DNA of 64,000 nt from Plotosus lineatus (GCA_024760905.1 CM045733.1:31772001-31836000); one strand, 5' to 3'. Numbered from the stretch's first letter, positions 23,568 through 36,612 are shown. Numbers and translations: made by a program. Notes: a model not told the origin generated them from the letters alone.

Positions 23568-24474
23568 CAGGGATCCCTCGCTACTTCGCTCTTCAATTCA
23601 TGCGGCTTCAGTACATCGTGTTTTTTTTTTAATAAAAAAATAAATATTCATTCATCGAATTAAAAAATAAGGAAATTAAGGAAGAATAGGGGCGAAAGTT
23701 AAGGAAAATGCCACAAAAACAAGGCCAATTATGCAAAAAAAAAAACAAAATCTCCGCTCAAAACTGGATACATTGTTGCATCTGCGTGCACAGTATTTAT
23801 ATTTTATTTATATCATGTCATTTTTTTAATGTTTAATTGTTATTATAAGCATTTATAGCAGTGAATATGTATTTATTGATATTATATTCAAATATACATG
23901 TATGTATACATCAGTCAGGAGGAGTGGGGTTGGGAGGGTGATCCTACTTAGGATTTTGATGGTCATCCCTTGCCACTTCGCGATTTGAGCATTGCGGTAT
24001 CGCGGTATTTTAATTAAAAAAAAAAAAAAAAAAAAAAAAATCATAAAAAATTCAAAATTCGTGCTGAAACTCACATGTAAGCAAGCGGAAGACAGGGACC
24101 CAAGGCAGGCTGCGTCTACTGTTTCCAAACGAAGTGCCCCTCCTCCCCAGTTCAGGCAGGGACCGCCCACTCAACTCAATCTTGCAAGCTAATTGGCTTA
24201 GCCGCGTGACGCTATTGCATCTCGCCCATTCAACTCAATCTCGCAAGCTGATTGGTTTAATCTACTGCCTTGAACATTTCCGCAGGATTTTTTGCGATTT
24301 TGTGAACTTCTTGCACCGCGGAGAAGCGCTATTGTCAGAGGTGAGTACAGTACTTAGATGCGAAAACATATAGAAATGAGACAACATGGTCGAAATGGGG
24401 GGGGGGGGGGGGGGAGTTTTTCGAATATCGCGGCCAGATCTGGTCTACATTATCCGCAATATTCAAGGGATGAC
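23568..24474. mobile_element. pogo/Tigger-like element inserted in the Tc1
   Basis: Left end TA then CAGGGATCCCTCGCTACTTC. The right end is diverged (tattcaagggatgac before TA). The left interior (ttaaggaagaataggggcg; aaaacaaggccaattatgca) is the reverse complement of the interior of the MITE at 39007-39420, so both belong to one family. Contains an A-run at 24007-24040 and a G-run at 24397-24414. No transposase frame seen. Confidence 0.7.
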
Positions 24475-25010
24475 TAATCTCTTTTCTTGTTTAATCTTGA
24501 AGATCACTGGATCACAGCATGATGATGTGTGGCCTATCTCACCTTGTCTGACAGGTTTTATGTTAGTGATCTCCTGATTGGAAATGTCTGGCAGCAATCA
24601 GGCCTGGGTGTGGCCATGAAATTGAACTGTTTTCCCCAATAATAGGATTAATCACAATTACCTCACCTTTTAACAAGGGGGGGGGGGGGCAATTACGTTT
24701 TCACAGAGGTTCATGTAGGTTTAGATAGGATTTTTCTGTTAAGTAAAATCACAACAAGAAAACTGTATTTTTTGAATACTTGGGTTATCTTGCAATGTTT
24801 AAATTTGTTTGATGATCTGAAAAAGTTAAGTGTGACAAAGGTGCAAAAAAAGCCAAAAATCAGTAAGGGGCAAAACCTTTTGCACACCTCCATTCAATGC
24901 TACTTCAGAAGCCCCAACCCTCCTCCCTCAAAAATCATGGACACATAACACCAAGCAAATGGCAATCATAAAAACACCTCATCTCAATCGATATTAGTAT
25001 TAAATATGTA

Positions 25011-26294
25011 CAGTAGGCCCTTGACTATTCGTAGTTTTGCACTCGTGCCCCTGCACATTTGTGCATTGCCGAGTAACTGTCACGTGATTCAAATTCAGCC
25101 AATGGCTGTTCTCCCTCCTGCTGATTGGTTGAGATGATGTATACACCCCTTTTTCTCATTCGCCCACAAGTTGTCAATGTGCATTTTTTAGTGTATTTTA
25201 ATTACCAGTTAAGCTCTATGATGCCACTTAAATGCTGTGCGTCTTCTCTGGCTAAGCGCAAGAAAAAGGGAATGACGTTGGATGTCTCTTCTGAAGAAAT
25301 AAGACTTTCTCCTGAAGAAACTACAGTTTCCTCTGAAGTGTTTGAAGAGGAATAATAATCTGAACTGTTGTAAAGGACTGTAGTATTAAAGTCTTTTTCA
25401 ATTATTATTCCAGTACCGTACCGAGGTTTATGTTTAGAATGTTTGTGTGTGAGATTTTATGTACTGTGGTGTAGCAGGTTTATCCTTTTGTTTTTTTTTA
25501 TCCAATTTATTACACTTCATGTTCGTTTATGTTCTTTTGTTATGGTCTGTGTTTTTGGGGGACTTTGATTTTGGCGGCTGTGTTCTCTAATTCTATATTC
25601 TCCCCGCTCTGGCTGAGCTGCTCATTGCAGTAGCTCACAGCTGAATTCACTCCTCTAATCTACTCCCTATAAACACAAACCGCACACTCACCTCTGCGCC
25701 CGAAGATTGTCTCACATCACATCCCTGATTCCTTGTGTTCTCTCTGGCTTCTGATTCCAGTGCTTAATGTTGTTTGTGTTTTTCTTCATCATCAGTATTT
25801 ACATTTAAAGTGTGTGTGCTCTGCTTAAGTGCTTCCCCTTTGAATAATAAATCCACTCTGTGCCATCTCACACTGCCTCCTGCATTCTGGGTCTGGCTGA
25901 AAGTTCATTACTTCATTATGTCACACTTTTATGTTCTTTATATATATATATATAAATGTAGTAATGATTAAGTAAAACTTTAATTTTGTACTGTGATAAT
26001 TGATTATATATATAATTTTATCAATAAATATCACAGTACAAAATTAAAAAGTTTTTACTTAATTACTACATTTTACTACATTAATACTGTATTAATGAGC
26101 AAGACTGTCTATAGAATGTGTTTGAGAAACATATTTTAGGCATGTAATATGATACATAGGTTTTAACTTCCAGGTGATCATTTGCGCATGTAATATGATA
26201 CATAGGGTTTTACTTGCAGGTACAGAACTCGCGGATTATCTTGATTCGCGGGAGGGCCCGGAACCGAACCCCCGAAAATAACGGGGGCCTACTG
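25011..26294. mobile_element. pogo/Tigger-like nonautonomous element
   Basis: TA-flanked with ends CAGTAGGCCCTTGACTATTC and the inverted ATAACGGGGGCCTACTG. The interior includes CACGTGATTCAAATTCAGCC and repeats also found inverted at 31.8-32.5 kb. One short frame (MMPLKCCASSLAKRKKKGM) is Lys-rich but lacks a recognisable CENP-B/DDE domain. Confidence 0.75.
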
Positions 26295-26524
26295 TAGATC
26301 AATATTAATCATATAGTATTTTTGTACTGTATATAATTACAGCTGCCCCTGGTTACTGAATGGTTGGAATAGTGTGTGGATTGCTCAATCCCACCCTTGT
26401 TTTCCTGGATTTTTTTTTTTAGCACTCAGCAAGCAAACCGTGAGGAGATATTGGTTGAATTTGATACACAAGTAGGCAGGCAGGCAGACAGACAGAATAG
26501 AAAATCAGTGCCATATTCACTAAC

Positions 26525-26675
26525 CTCACCCAACCCATTAATCCTAATATACTTGGATTGCATGGGTGATGTACTCATCTCAGCTGTCAAAGGCCAAAGG
26601 CAGGTATAACAGCTTGCCAGATCATGCTGCAAGGTTGATGTGCGAACCACTTGACCACCGTGCCACCCACTATGC
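26525..26675. repeat. Mermaid-like SINE remnant
   Basis: 'ccattaatcctaatatact', 'catctcagctgtcaaaggcc', 'cagcttgccagatcatgctg' and 'gaccaccgtgccaccca' are the start, middle and end of the SINE with most of the interior deleted. A (GGCA)n/(GACA)n patch precedes it near 26472. Confidence 0.55.
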
Positions 26676-26689
26676 CATTCCATTTCCTG

Positions 26690-27185
26690 AATATCTTCTC
26701 TATCACGAACCTATTAGCCAATATCATGAGCAGGGATGGGCAAACATACATCAAATTGTATTTTAAAATAAACCAAATATGCTAATCGTAATCATATCAA
26801 AATAGAAAATACAACAAGTACACAATGTTATTGAGTATTACATTATTATTAACTCCAAATACTATTCTCTTAGTGTTTGAAACCACAGGTTCTCTCTGCC
26901 TACTAAAGCATGCCATAAATTCGATCTACAACCAGTCAAGATAAAAAAATATAACAAACTTCCTTGTTACAACCCAGACCCCCACTTATTCCCCTAATAA
27001 CCTGGATTGAAATTAGTTTTAAAGAATCACAGTTTAATGTTTAACAGTTTATTAATGGCTTTGGTAATAAAAGGTTGAATGTCATCAGTAACACTTACCC
27101 AACATCAAATTAATTAATTCATAAGCAAACAATTGTTCACAGTTTTATCTAACAAAAGTTATTTCTGAGTAGAGTAATTAGTTAC
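26690..27185. other. AT-rich sequence, nothing recognised
   Basis: No gene, splice-flanked frame or known repeat seen. Confidence 0.4.
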
Positions 27186-27189
27186 ACGG

Positions 27190-27330
27190 TTGTCATTCAT
27201 CTGCTTAGCCCTAATTACAGTCGCGTGCAGGATGGCACCTTTCCCAGCTAACTCTGGCCAGTTCACCAGGCCATTGCAATCACACACAACCATTCACACT
27301 CACATACAACTAATGAAAAGTATCATGCTA
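27190..27330. repeat. Mermaid-like SINE fragment
   Basis: Retains 'tcattcatctgcttagccct', 'ccagttcaccaggccattgc' and 'accattcacactcacatac' in the order of the SINE body. The tRNA-derived end is absent. Confidence 0.5.
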
Positions 27331-27689
27331 ATGCTGACTATAACTTACACTGAGTGTTTTTAAAAATATGCAAATATTAAACAATAAAATATACTGATGC
27401 TATTTTTGTACATCTACACCATAAATTAAAAATAACGGTTCTATAATAATGTCACATAAGTAGGTATTTTAAATTCTTGTAGCACAAATAAAATCCGTCC
27501 TCACATTTTCAAATTTGATCCAGCATTTCTGCAGGTCACAATGAATTGACAATAGTTACATATTCATTTTCTTGTGAACACACAATTTTATACCTTTCTG
27601 GGGACATTCAATGACACGATGCTTTCCATATAAACTTACCCTAACCATCGCAACTGATCGCTTAACTCCAAGCTTGAACCTAACTTATT

Positions 27690-28047
27690 TTCCTTTCGGC
27701 TTTTTCCCCTTTTTCAGGGGTCATCACAGTGAATCATCTGATTTGGACATTTGCTTTGGCGTAGGTTTAGCATAGGTTTTTACGTCAGATGCCCTTCGAG
27801 ATAGAACTCTTTAGCAGGGGACAGAAACACACTGACGGCTATGCAACCTACTCCTACTCATTATGAAAGTCAGCAATGGTTCTTTTACATACCCCTCACC
27901 ATAGACAGTGAGAGACATGGCTGGCCTTTGATAACCTAATTAGCTGCACTGGGGGACAGTGACAACCTTGTGGAGAGTGGGACTCGAACCCCCAACCTTA
28001 GGATCAGCGAGCCAGCGCCCTATACCACCAAGCCACCACTGCCCCTA
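27690..28047 (-). repeat. tRNA-SINE family A, full-length copy
   Basis: On the minus strand: head with box B (GGTTCGAGTCCCACTC, inverse of 27985-28000), body, and the RTE-like tail at the left (tttcggctttttccccttt; tttttcaggggtcatcacag). More diverged than the 63135 copy. Confidence 0.88.
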
Positions 28048-28049
28048 AG

Positions 28050-28524
28050 CTTTACGCTAACATCAACCTAAAAATAACTATAAAACTAGTAACAGTATTA
28101 TAATTGCATAGAATATGTATTATAATAGTACTATGTACCCTAAAGTCAAGCCTTAACACTACAACCTGAAGTTTTGACCAAACAAAATGTCTTCATGAAT
28201 TTTGATAGGTTAGTAATTTGGTTCATAAATGTATTCTGGTCTTCCGTAACACACACACTGAACAAATAGGTATCCATGTGGCCCGACTGGAGTGGAAAAC
28301 CACTTCGACTACGGTTTACCTCTTAAACATTAATTGCTTTTAGTCTGGGGACAAAGCAAAGTGTCCTAATCTAAGATCTGCTCTTTCTAACTATCATATG
28401 TTTCTGTAATTCACAGCTGTAATGAACATGAAATTAGGTGTCGCTAAAAACTAACCCCTTACTCAGCATGTGCACAGCACCCCCAAATGTTCCATGAGGA
28501 CTTTACGAATGCTCATATTTTAAG

Positions 28525-28565
<41 letters not shown>

Positions 28566-28790
28566 AACTATACTTTATATACAATATAAAAATTATATTT
28601 ATATACTTTTTAACAATACTATAAAACCAAGAGCGATGGAAGAAACCTTAAAACATGCCATTTAAGAATAAATGACTAACCTTTCATGGCGAAGTATTTA
28701 CTTGTTCAATATCATTGTCTCGCAGTGTTGCAACTTGCTCATGTCTAGCAATACGTAATTCAAAAATTCCCGTTTTTTTGGATCACCCTG
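28050..28790. other. AT-rich sequence with a (TA)n run
   Basis: A (TA)n array lies at 28530-28561. Otherwise no gene or repeat recognised. Confidence 0.45.
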
Positions 28791-28799
28791 TGTATGTAT

Positions 28800-31680
28800 A
28801 TATGGGGTGTTTCAGGAGGAGATCTGTTGGGGGAGCATGTGGTGCTCCTTGGAGTAGCTCGTCCACTTTGGTCTCCACTTGACATTCAACTCTAAGCAGT
28901 GGCTCCTCGCAGTTGTTTGCATGCAACAATGGCCACACCCTGGGCAACAGCTTCCACTGGCCGGCTGAACCTGGTGAGGGTCTCAAACCTTCGGTAAGAC
29001 AGGGCTTGTCTACCTACGTATGTGAAGACTGGATCTGGCGGACTGCATGGAGGAAACCACCAGACTGGTTCAACGGGCAGGAAGGCAGACCCAGCAAAGC
29101 ACCGTGGAGCACAAACAGGGCACAGTGAGACACTTAGGATACTGCTGGCCATCCACTGCATTCCGACCTATCTCCAGTCATCTTGACTTTGTCGTGCCAC
29201 TGGGTCCAAATAGGAAGGGACAAGAGAGTGAGGCTGACGACCTGCACAACTCTCCCTCACTTAAATTAATTTCACGCAAAAGTCATGATTTCATCCATCA
29301 CTTCATCTTCTCATCTTTCCTGCGGTCATGGAGGCCTGGTGAGGTGACTGGTGTGGATACACTAGCAATCATAGTCACAAATCTACACGCAGGCGACTCA
29401 GGTCACAGGGTCGGTTTATAACAACGAAGCAGAGCTGGAATTCGGCAGCCACCTGAGTGATGGAGCAGCCATCTTCAGGAATGCACTGCTACCCCCCTTA
29501 GCCCGGGGAAGGGGCTAGAAAAGGTGCCTCGAACCTTACATGCTTCACTTCCCCCCTGGCCAGCAAGCTGGCTGTACCTCCCAAGGGTATCAACAACTGC
29601 CTGATGACAGTTTGGCTGCCGCTTCCATGCAAGAAGTTTGCCACCTTGATCAGTGCCTATGCCCCAACTATGACCAACCCTGATGAGGTCAAGGAGAGAT
29701 TCTATGAGGATCTCAATGCGGCCATCTCTGTAGTGCCTTCAGCAGATAAACTCATCATTCTTGATGATTTCAATGCCAGAGTTGGTGCTGTCATGCTACT
29801 TGGGAAGGAGCCCTGGGGACCAACAGTATCGGCAGCTACAACAGCAACGGCCTTTTGCTTCTGGAGACCTGCACTGTACACAGGCTTCTCAACACAAACT
29901 CGGTCTTTCACCTCCCCGACCGTAACAAGACATCATGGATGCATCCTCGCTCCAAGCATTAGCATCTGCTGAACTATGTCATAGTCAGGCAAAGGGATAG
30001 ACAGGACATCAGAGTCACTCAGGCCATGTGTGGTGTGGAGTGTTGGACAGACCATTGCATGCTGATCTCTAAGCTCAGCATCAGGATACAAACCCACAAG
30101 AAGGCCGCAGGGAAAGAACGTGAAAGATGTATGAACGTCTCCAAACTGAAGTGTCCTCATGTGAAACAGTCCATGGCAGAGGAAATAGATGGCTCACTGG
30201 AACCCCTTAATCTTGACTGATGATGTGGAATCGAACTGGGTGAGCTTCCGAGACATTGTCTACAATGCTACTTTAGCAGTACTGGGCCTGACTACACGAA
30301 GACACCAGGACTGGTTTGATGAGAATGACGACTGTATCAGTACGCTGCTTGAGGAGAAACACCGCCTTCACAAAGCACTCCTCAGCAATCCCTCTTCAGC
30401 CTCAAAGAAAGCAGCTGCCTTTGCCAGCTGTAAAAGAACACTTCAGTGCGAGCTATGCCTTATGCAGGACTCCTGGCTGAGCATGAAGGCAGAAGAGATC
30501 CAGTCATTTGCTGACTGGAATGCCTCCAAGAACTTTTACAGTGCACTCAAGGCAGTTTACGGACCCACAAAGTCAGGATCAACCCCACTCCTTAGTGCTG
30601 ACGGAAACAGGCTGATCACTGATAAGGCGAAGATACTAGAACGCTGGGTCGAACACTTTGATGGTGTGCTAAATCTAAATCTAGAAGATCATGGTCAAAA
30701 ACGGGTGCCCTAACAAGTTCATATCACTGGTCAGACAGTTCCACGACGGCATGCAGGCTGGCATGCAGTACGATGGGGAACACTCCCAACCATTCCCTGT
30801 GAGAAACGGCATCAAGCAGGGCTGGTGTGCTCGCCCCAACCCTCTTCAGCATGATGTTCTCTGCCATGTTGACTGATGACGTGACAGTGACATTGGAGTC
30901 TGCTTCATATACCATACAGACGGCAAGCTCTTCAACTTATGAAGACTGCAGGCTAAAACCTGGACACAGCCTGTGACTTTCTCTTTGCTGATGACTGCAT
31001 TGAATGCTGGTACTCAGTCTGATATGCAGGAAATCATGGATCTATTCTCCAAGGCCTGTGATGACTTCGGTCTTACAAAGTAGACCGAGGTTATGCACCA
31101 GCAAGCCACCGCAGAGTAGTCTACTATAACAGTCAACGGCCAGAAGGTCGCTGCAGTGGACAAGTTCGTCTACCTTGGTAGCACCCTGTCTTGTTCCACG
31201 AACATTGATGAGGTCTCCTTCAGGTTGGCTAGAGCCAGTGCTGCCTTCGGCAGGCTACAGCACAACGTGTAGGACAGGAGAGGCATCAGTTTGTGTACAA
31301 AGCTGAAAGTGTATTGAGCAGTAATCTTAGCAGAGAAGGTAATGCCAAACTGCTGAACTCAATCCACATGCGAAGCCTGAGGAAGCTGCTGCACATTAAA
31401 TGGTAGGACAAAGTACTGACACTGAAGTCCTTCAGAGGGCTGACATGGAGAGGGTTGGTTCAAGCCATGCTGAAGCGGGTCCAACTCAGATAGGCTGGAC
31501 TGGATGTGCTGTATGGATGACGATCGCCTTCCAAAATGTCTGCTCTATGGTGAGCTGTGTGAAGGCAAACGTTCACAGAGCACACCCAAGAAACATTTTA
31601 AGGACAAGAGCCACCTTGAAGTCTTGCAACATCGACCCCAACTCCTGGGAGTCAGTTGCACCTGACCGTACTGCCTGATG
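28800..31680 (+). mobile_element. non-LTR retrotransposon (LINE), decayed
   Basis: Plus-strand protein fragments in order. Endonuclease: FATLISAYAPTMTNPDEVKE and LIILDDFNARVG near 29640-29790. Linker: TRRHQDWFDENDDCISTLLE to ILERWVEHFDGVLN near 30295-30675. RT pieces: PNKFISLVRQFHDGMQAGMQ, NGIKQGW, and CDFLFADDC near 30971. C-terminal part: VYLGSTLS-like and CNIDPNSWESVAPDRTA near 31630-31675. The RT core between the linker and PNKFIS is deleted and frames shift repeatedly. The APE-RT order shows a LINE; the exact clade is not assigned. Confidence 0.82.
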
Positions 31681-31739
31681 CAAATAAATATATAAAATGA
31701 AAATAAAATGTATATACAGTAATTAATATATACAAAGAA

Positions 31740-32530
31740 CATAAAAGTGTGACGTAATGACCTTTCAGCCAGATGCAGAAGGCAGTTTGAGATCACAGAG
31801 TGGATTTCTTATTCAAAGGGGAAGCACTTAAGGAGAGCGCACACACTTTAAGTACAGTACTGATGACAAAGAAAAACACAAACCACATTAAACACTGGAA
31901 GCAGGGACTTGATGTGAGACAATCTTCTGGCGCAGAGGTGAGTGTGCAGTTTGTGTTTGTAGGGAGTCGATGAGTGGAGTGAATTCAGGTGTGAGCTACT
32001 GCAATCAGCTCATCCACGCCCCTCAGCCGGAGTGGGGAGAAACAGTTAGAGAACCCAGCTGCCAAAATCAAAGTCCCCCCAAAATTCAGACCATAATAAA
32101 AAGAACATAAAAGAACATGAAGTGTAATAAATTGGACAAACATGCTAAACCACAATACATAAAATCTCACACACAAACATTAACTTCGGCACAGTACTGG
32201 GATAATAATTGAAAAAGACTTTAATACTACAGTGCTTTACAACAGTTCAGATTATTATCCCTCTTCAGGCACTTCAGAGGAAACTGTCGTTTCTTCAGAA
32301 GAGACATTTAAAGTCATTACCTTTTCTGGTGCTTAGCCAGAGCAGGGCGTTTGAGTGGCATCATCGAGCTTAACTGGTAACTAAAATACACTAAAAAAAA
32401 GCACATTGACAACTTGTGGGCGAATGAGAAAAAGGGGCGTATACATCATCTCAACCAATTAGCAGGAGGGAGAACAGCCATTGGCTGAATTTGAGTCATG
32501 TGACAGTTATTCGGCAATCCGCAAATATGC
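31740..32530. mobile_element. inverted partial copy of the 25011 Tigger-like element
   Basis: 'caacttgtgggcgaatgaga', 'catctcaaccaattagcagg' and 'gaacagccattggctgaatt' are reverse complements of segments at 25085-25180. Other blocks (gtcgtttcttcagaagagac; ccttaagtgcttcccc in inverse) match 25300-25830. Both TIRs are lost or diverged. Confidence 0.75.
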
Positions 32531-32539
32531 TCCAGCCTC

Positions 32540-33300
32540 ACTACGACCCTAGTAGGATTGAGTCGATTAATAAAGAAATAAATGTTTTTCCCTCTGATTT
32601 TCATAAAATATCAGTGTGATTATGGCAACATGTCCACCCAGAGTATATTCCTGCCAAGTTCTACTACCTAATTGCAATCATGTAGTACTGAATTATAGGA
32701 TTACTACCAACTTCCTGAGTGTTCGTTTACTTGGTGAGGAAAAATGAGTAAATATTAAAATGTGTTGGCTTTTTCTTTCATCATGTTATTTGTTTGTTCA
32801 GAGCTTATTGTAGACAACACAATGTTTTAGGCCTTGAACAACAAAAAAAGTATACTTAACCCCAAGACACACACACGTCACCGTATGACTGCACACGTCC
32901 ATCAAGATGTACAATACATACCGTAGACTCTGATTCCAGCTATTAGCTGATGAAAGTGGAACTTTATTTGGTCGTGTGATGTTCTAATCCTTCCTCCATA
33001 AACCCATTTCATGCTAAGTGCTTTTCGCTCATCATATATGCAAGTAGTGGTTATTTTAATTACAGTAGTCTTCTTGACAACTCAAACCAGACATTTCCAT
33101 TTGCTCTGCACTATATTGATTTATTTATCCCCCTTGTGCAAACAACCTTGATGCAATTCCTCAAATATTCAAAGCAGCCTGTCTGGCACCAAGCATAAGA
33201 TTACATTCCTCTCCATCCATAAATTACCTGTACCACATAATTCAGTCAATCTCAGATGACTATCACATATTCATCAAGAGGTCAACAGTCTAGCACGAAG
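32540..33300. other. AT-rich sequence, nothing recognised
   Basis: No coding evidence and no clear repeat termini seen. Confidence 0.4.
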
Positions 33301-33304
33301 AAAT

Positions 33305-33528
33305 AAGCACATACACTCATCTTCACACTGGTGGGTAATAGCCATAACTTGCATATCTTTGAACTGTGCGGAAAAAACTATAACAACCAGAAGAAGCCTG
33401 TGAAAGCTTGGGGATGGGACTTGTTAACTCCATACAGAAATGCCTTAATCAACCAGAAGGCTTGAACCCAGCACCTCCTTGCTATGAAATGATTTTACTA
33501 TGTACTGAGCCACCAAGCCACCACGTGC
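33305..33528 (-). repeat. Mermaid-like SINE, partial
   Basis: Retains 'catatctttgaactgtgcgg', 'aaagcttggggatgggactt', 'ggcttgaacccagcacctcc' and 'gagccaccaagccaccacg', the tRNA-proximal half in minus orientation. Confidence 0.55.
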
Positions 33529-33529
33529 C

Positions 33530-36500
33530 TACTGAATTAAAAATATCATATGAGCATTAACGAACATGATTTTATGCATTATACTGTTCCTTCAACATGA
33601 TTGGCTGATTGTAGGAAAAGGCGGCAATACAGGAATTTCAAAGAAAATTGCACGTGTGTAAATAATCATGCCCTCAAATACAGTAAACTAACTTGTAATA
33701 AATGTATCTGCATCTGCCTCCTACCTATAAATTAACTTTTCAGGTCCTGAAAGTTTCCATGCCCTCCTCTCTTCCTCTATTATAAACTCTCCAGATGGAG
33801 ATGAGTGTCCGAGCACAAATCAGCAGCCAACCTCTGCTTCTGTTCAAAAGATTATGATCACAAAACCAATTACTTTCAGTCACAAAACACAAGTAGGTCG
33901 TGTGGATACCTGTACACTTGATGTAGTAAAGCTACGCTGAATGTTCACCTGGAAGACCTTCTGACTGCATCCATAGGAATACCAAAGAACATACACAGTC
34001 CAAATTGTTTTAAAATTAATTGAATGCAAATTAAAAATTGATGTGAAATCAGTGAAGCACTAATTCCACAATGTGAAAGCCAAAGCGCCCTCAGTTCTTA
34101 AACGGCAAGAAAAAGGAAAAGAGGAATTTTAAATCCCAAATCAGACTTGAGGTCAGTGCTAGTTTGGTTATTACAAGGTCCACTTAGCCTATTTTTGGCC
34201 TTTTGCTGAGACTTTCCCATGTGTCTCTGAACATTCTTTCCAAACTCCGAACGGGATAAGAATCTGTGCGGGGATAACACAGGGTACATTAAAATAAAAA
34301 TACAAAAACAAAATTAAGACCAAAAAACTGTTTTTAATGCATTTTTCTTCACCATCAAAAACACTTACCAGCATTAAGTAAATCAGAGTGGCACATCTGT
34401 TCTCACAAATAATGAAGGTAAATGGGCTATTGTACAAAAATCAGAGCAAGTCACTATTGCAGTTTTTAATTCAGCTTCAATTATTACATGTATATGATTA
34501 TTACTCGTTTTTTTTTTTTTTTTTTTTCTTTTTAATTAAGGCACATTCTGGTTAAGCAAGGCAGAAAAGAAATTTCACAACATGGTAACACACTCAGAAC
34601 AAATTTAGGATTAGGAATGCGAAAGGAACTTGAGGAGACAGTAAATCGTTTAAAAGTGGAATTGTCGATCCTGCGGAAATCCTGTAGCTATCAGCACAAA
34701 AAACAAAGACAACTTCACTCCCACACTCATGATCGCACATTGCTAAGGTAACGGCACTAACAGTAACATCTGCATCCCCCCCCTCCGAAACAATCAGAAA
34801 TCAGTTGTGATAAGCAGAGCACAAACAATCCAGAGTTGCTGATTGTCTAGAATAGTGTTGCGTGGCTCACTCCGAGACCCTTTTTGTTTGTTTCTTTACC
34901 AAAGTGCCAAGATTGCGTACGAACACTGGATTTCATAACTTCAGCACACACACAAAACAGGTACCGAGAGAGCCATAAGAAGATATTCACTAAATTTAAA
35001 TTTGAAAAAGTGTATGCATCTAAAATGATTCACTGCACTTTTAAGTTTAGTGACTATACGCATGTCAACATGTTCTAAAAATACACTTACATTATTGACA
35101 TGTCTGGATATGTATAGTACATGCTATGTTTGAGTCAGGGAATATAAACTGAAATAAAATATAGTACCGCTTGTTTTTAAAAAAAAAAAAAAAAAAGAAA
35201 AAGAAAAAAAAAAGAAAATTTATAAACTATCATTCAGTCAGTCCTGAACAACTCCGTTCAAGTTCTGTCTTTCTGGAATTTGGTACATCGCATCACTTTA
35301 AAAGAAACTTAAGAATAAACAAGAGGAGACAGTTTTAAACTTTGGTCATCTTTAAAAACCTAAAACACCACAGTTACAGCTGTGAGAATTGCACAGTTTT
35401 CACGACGGTCACAAAGGCCTTATTTATCAAAAGTGTTCATTTAATTGATCATTCTTAGCCACAACTGTTTTCAATAAAACATTTTAGACCTTAAAAAAGA
35501 TTGAAGATAGATAACATTCAAATGTCCCCAAAACACAATCTTAAAAAAAAATAATAATAAAATAAAAATGTCCTTTTAATTTTAGCATGACAAAAAAAAA
35601 TGTTTCCTGACTAGGGTTAGTGGTTTAAACTACAAAACGGACTTGTTTAATGAAAATATACCTGCTGCAAACACATAAATAAAAAGCAGTGGTGCGCTAA
35701 AATATTGAGAAATCTAGTTGCTGGAAATTGACACGTCAAACAATTAAAAGTTGTGATTAAAAAAAAACCAAACACTTTTGAATGGTTAAGGAACAGGACA
35801 GGTGAAGGCTAAGCCCTAATTTACTATACGTTGGAGACCTGTGCTACAGTGATGTCTATATGTCTAATAGCACCTCTTGCTGAATAAAATAACCCTCCGC
35901 TAACATTTCTTAGCAAATTTACAAGCCTAAACCTGTGTTCTCATACGGATGAAAGTAGACACGTTTGAGGAAATCAACAAAACCATAATGTGGAAACATA
36001 AGCATGGTGCACTTGCTGTGAAGGCATCATTCTTTACAGACATGAGACTGTTGCAATACAAATTCCACAGGAAGTGGCCTCATTGACCTCACTTCCTGCT
36101 GGAAATAATAGTGGCTAAGAAACCGAAATGACAATATAATTCTGTGTAAAAATATATACATATATAATACTATTTTTTAAATTTCATCCATATAGGAAAG
36201 AATAATCTGATTATTTTCTGAAACTGTAAAAATGGACACTAATCATAGTGGTCAGTGAAGATCTCTGATGCATCTGTACCATATAAGGGGACAGGATTTC
36301 AGCCATAATTAGTCTTTTTGACTGCGTTGTGCAGCTTATTCAGGCTGTACTCATCCTGCTGCACACCAAAGAAAAGAAACATGTGAGTATGGTGATAATG
36401 TAGTAGGCTGGACAAGTCCTCTGTATCTTTTCCTTCAAACAGGATCTTTCATTCCAGTAAGTTCTATCTGCATCAACCTTCTGTGTTGTGACCTCGGATA
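33530..36500. other. 3' flank of plxnb2, probably including its 3' UTR
   Basis: The bases immediately below 36508 must be plxnb2 3' UTR. How far it extends is unknown. The region is AT-rich with A-runs at 35180-35217 and a T-run near 34510-34527. No other gene recognised; open frames are short and not protein-like. Confidence 0.45.
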
Positions 36501-36507
36501 TGTGACA

Positions 36508-36612
36508 CTAAAGATCAGTGACTTTGTTCTCCAGTGCAGCTGCAATCTGCTGCAGTCGAAGAGTCAGCTGCTTACTTTGAGCTGCAGGATCATCCTCAAG
36601 TGATGAGATTAT
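36508..36612 (-). CDS. plxnb2: plxnb2 terminal coding exon with PDZ-binding tail
   Basis: Encodes [20 protein letters not shown], then [14 protein letters not shown] and a TAG stop. The C-terminal four residues VTDL form the class-B plexin PDZ ligand that recruits PDZ-RhoGEF and LARG. The acceptor is CTTTTACAG. The 3' UTR continues to the left. I could not fix its polyadenylation site: no strong AATAAA was found in the first kilobase, only AATTAAA-type hexamers about 0.9-1.1 kb downstream. Confidence 0.97.
   Translation of the reverse strand: MISSLEDDPAAQSKQLTLRLQQIAAALENKVTDL

Larger units (their letters stand above)
18800..24895 (-). mobile_element. Tc1-like transposon split by nested insertions
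   Basis: Three pieces (about 18800-19384, 22967-23567 and 24475-24895) add up to roughly 1.6 kb, the usual Tc1 length. The outer ends are inverted: 'ttttttgcacatttgtc' on the left pairs with 'gtgtgacaaaggtgcaaaaa' on the right, and both carry 'gatc..caaac.taaacatt' inward. Transposase remnants on the minus strand: KHGDGSVIIWVCFAALGPGR (about 23010-23068) and VLEWPSQSPDLNPIEILWHD (about 19150-19225). Interrupted by an RTE LINE that carries a hAT element, and separately by a Tigger-like element. Confidence 0.85.
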
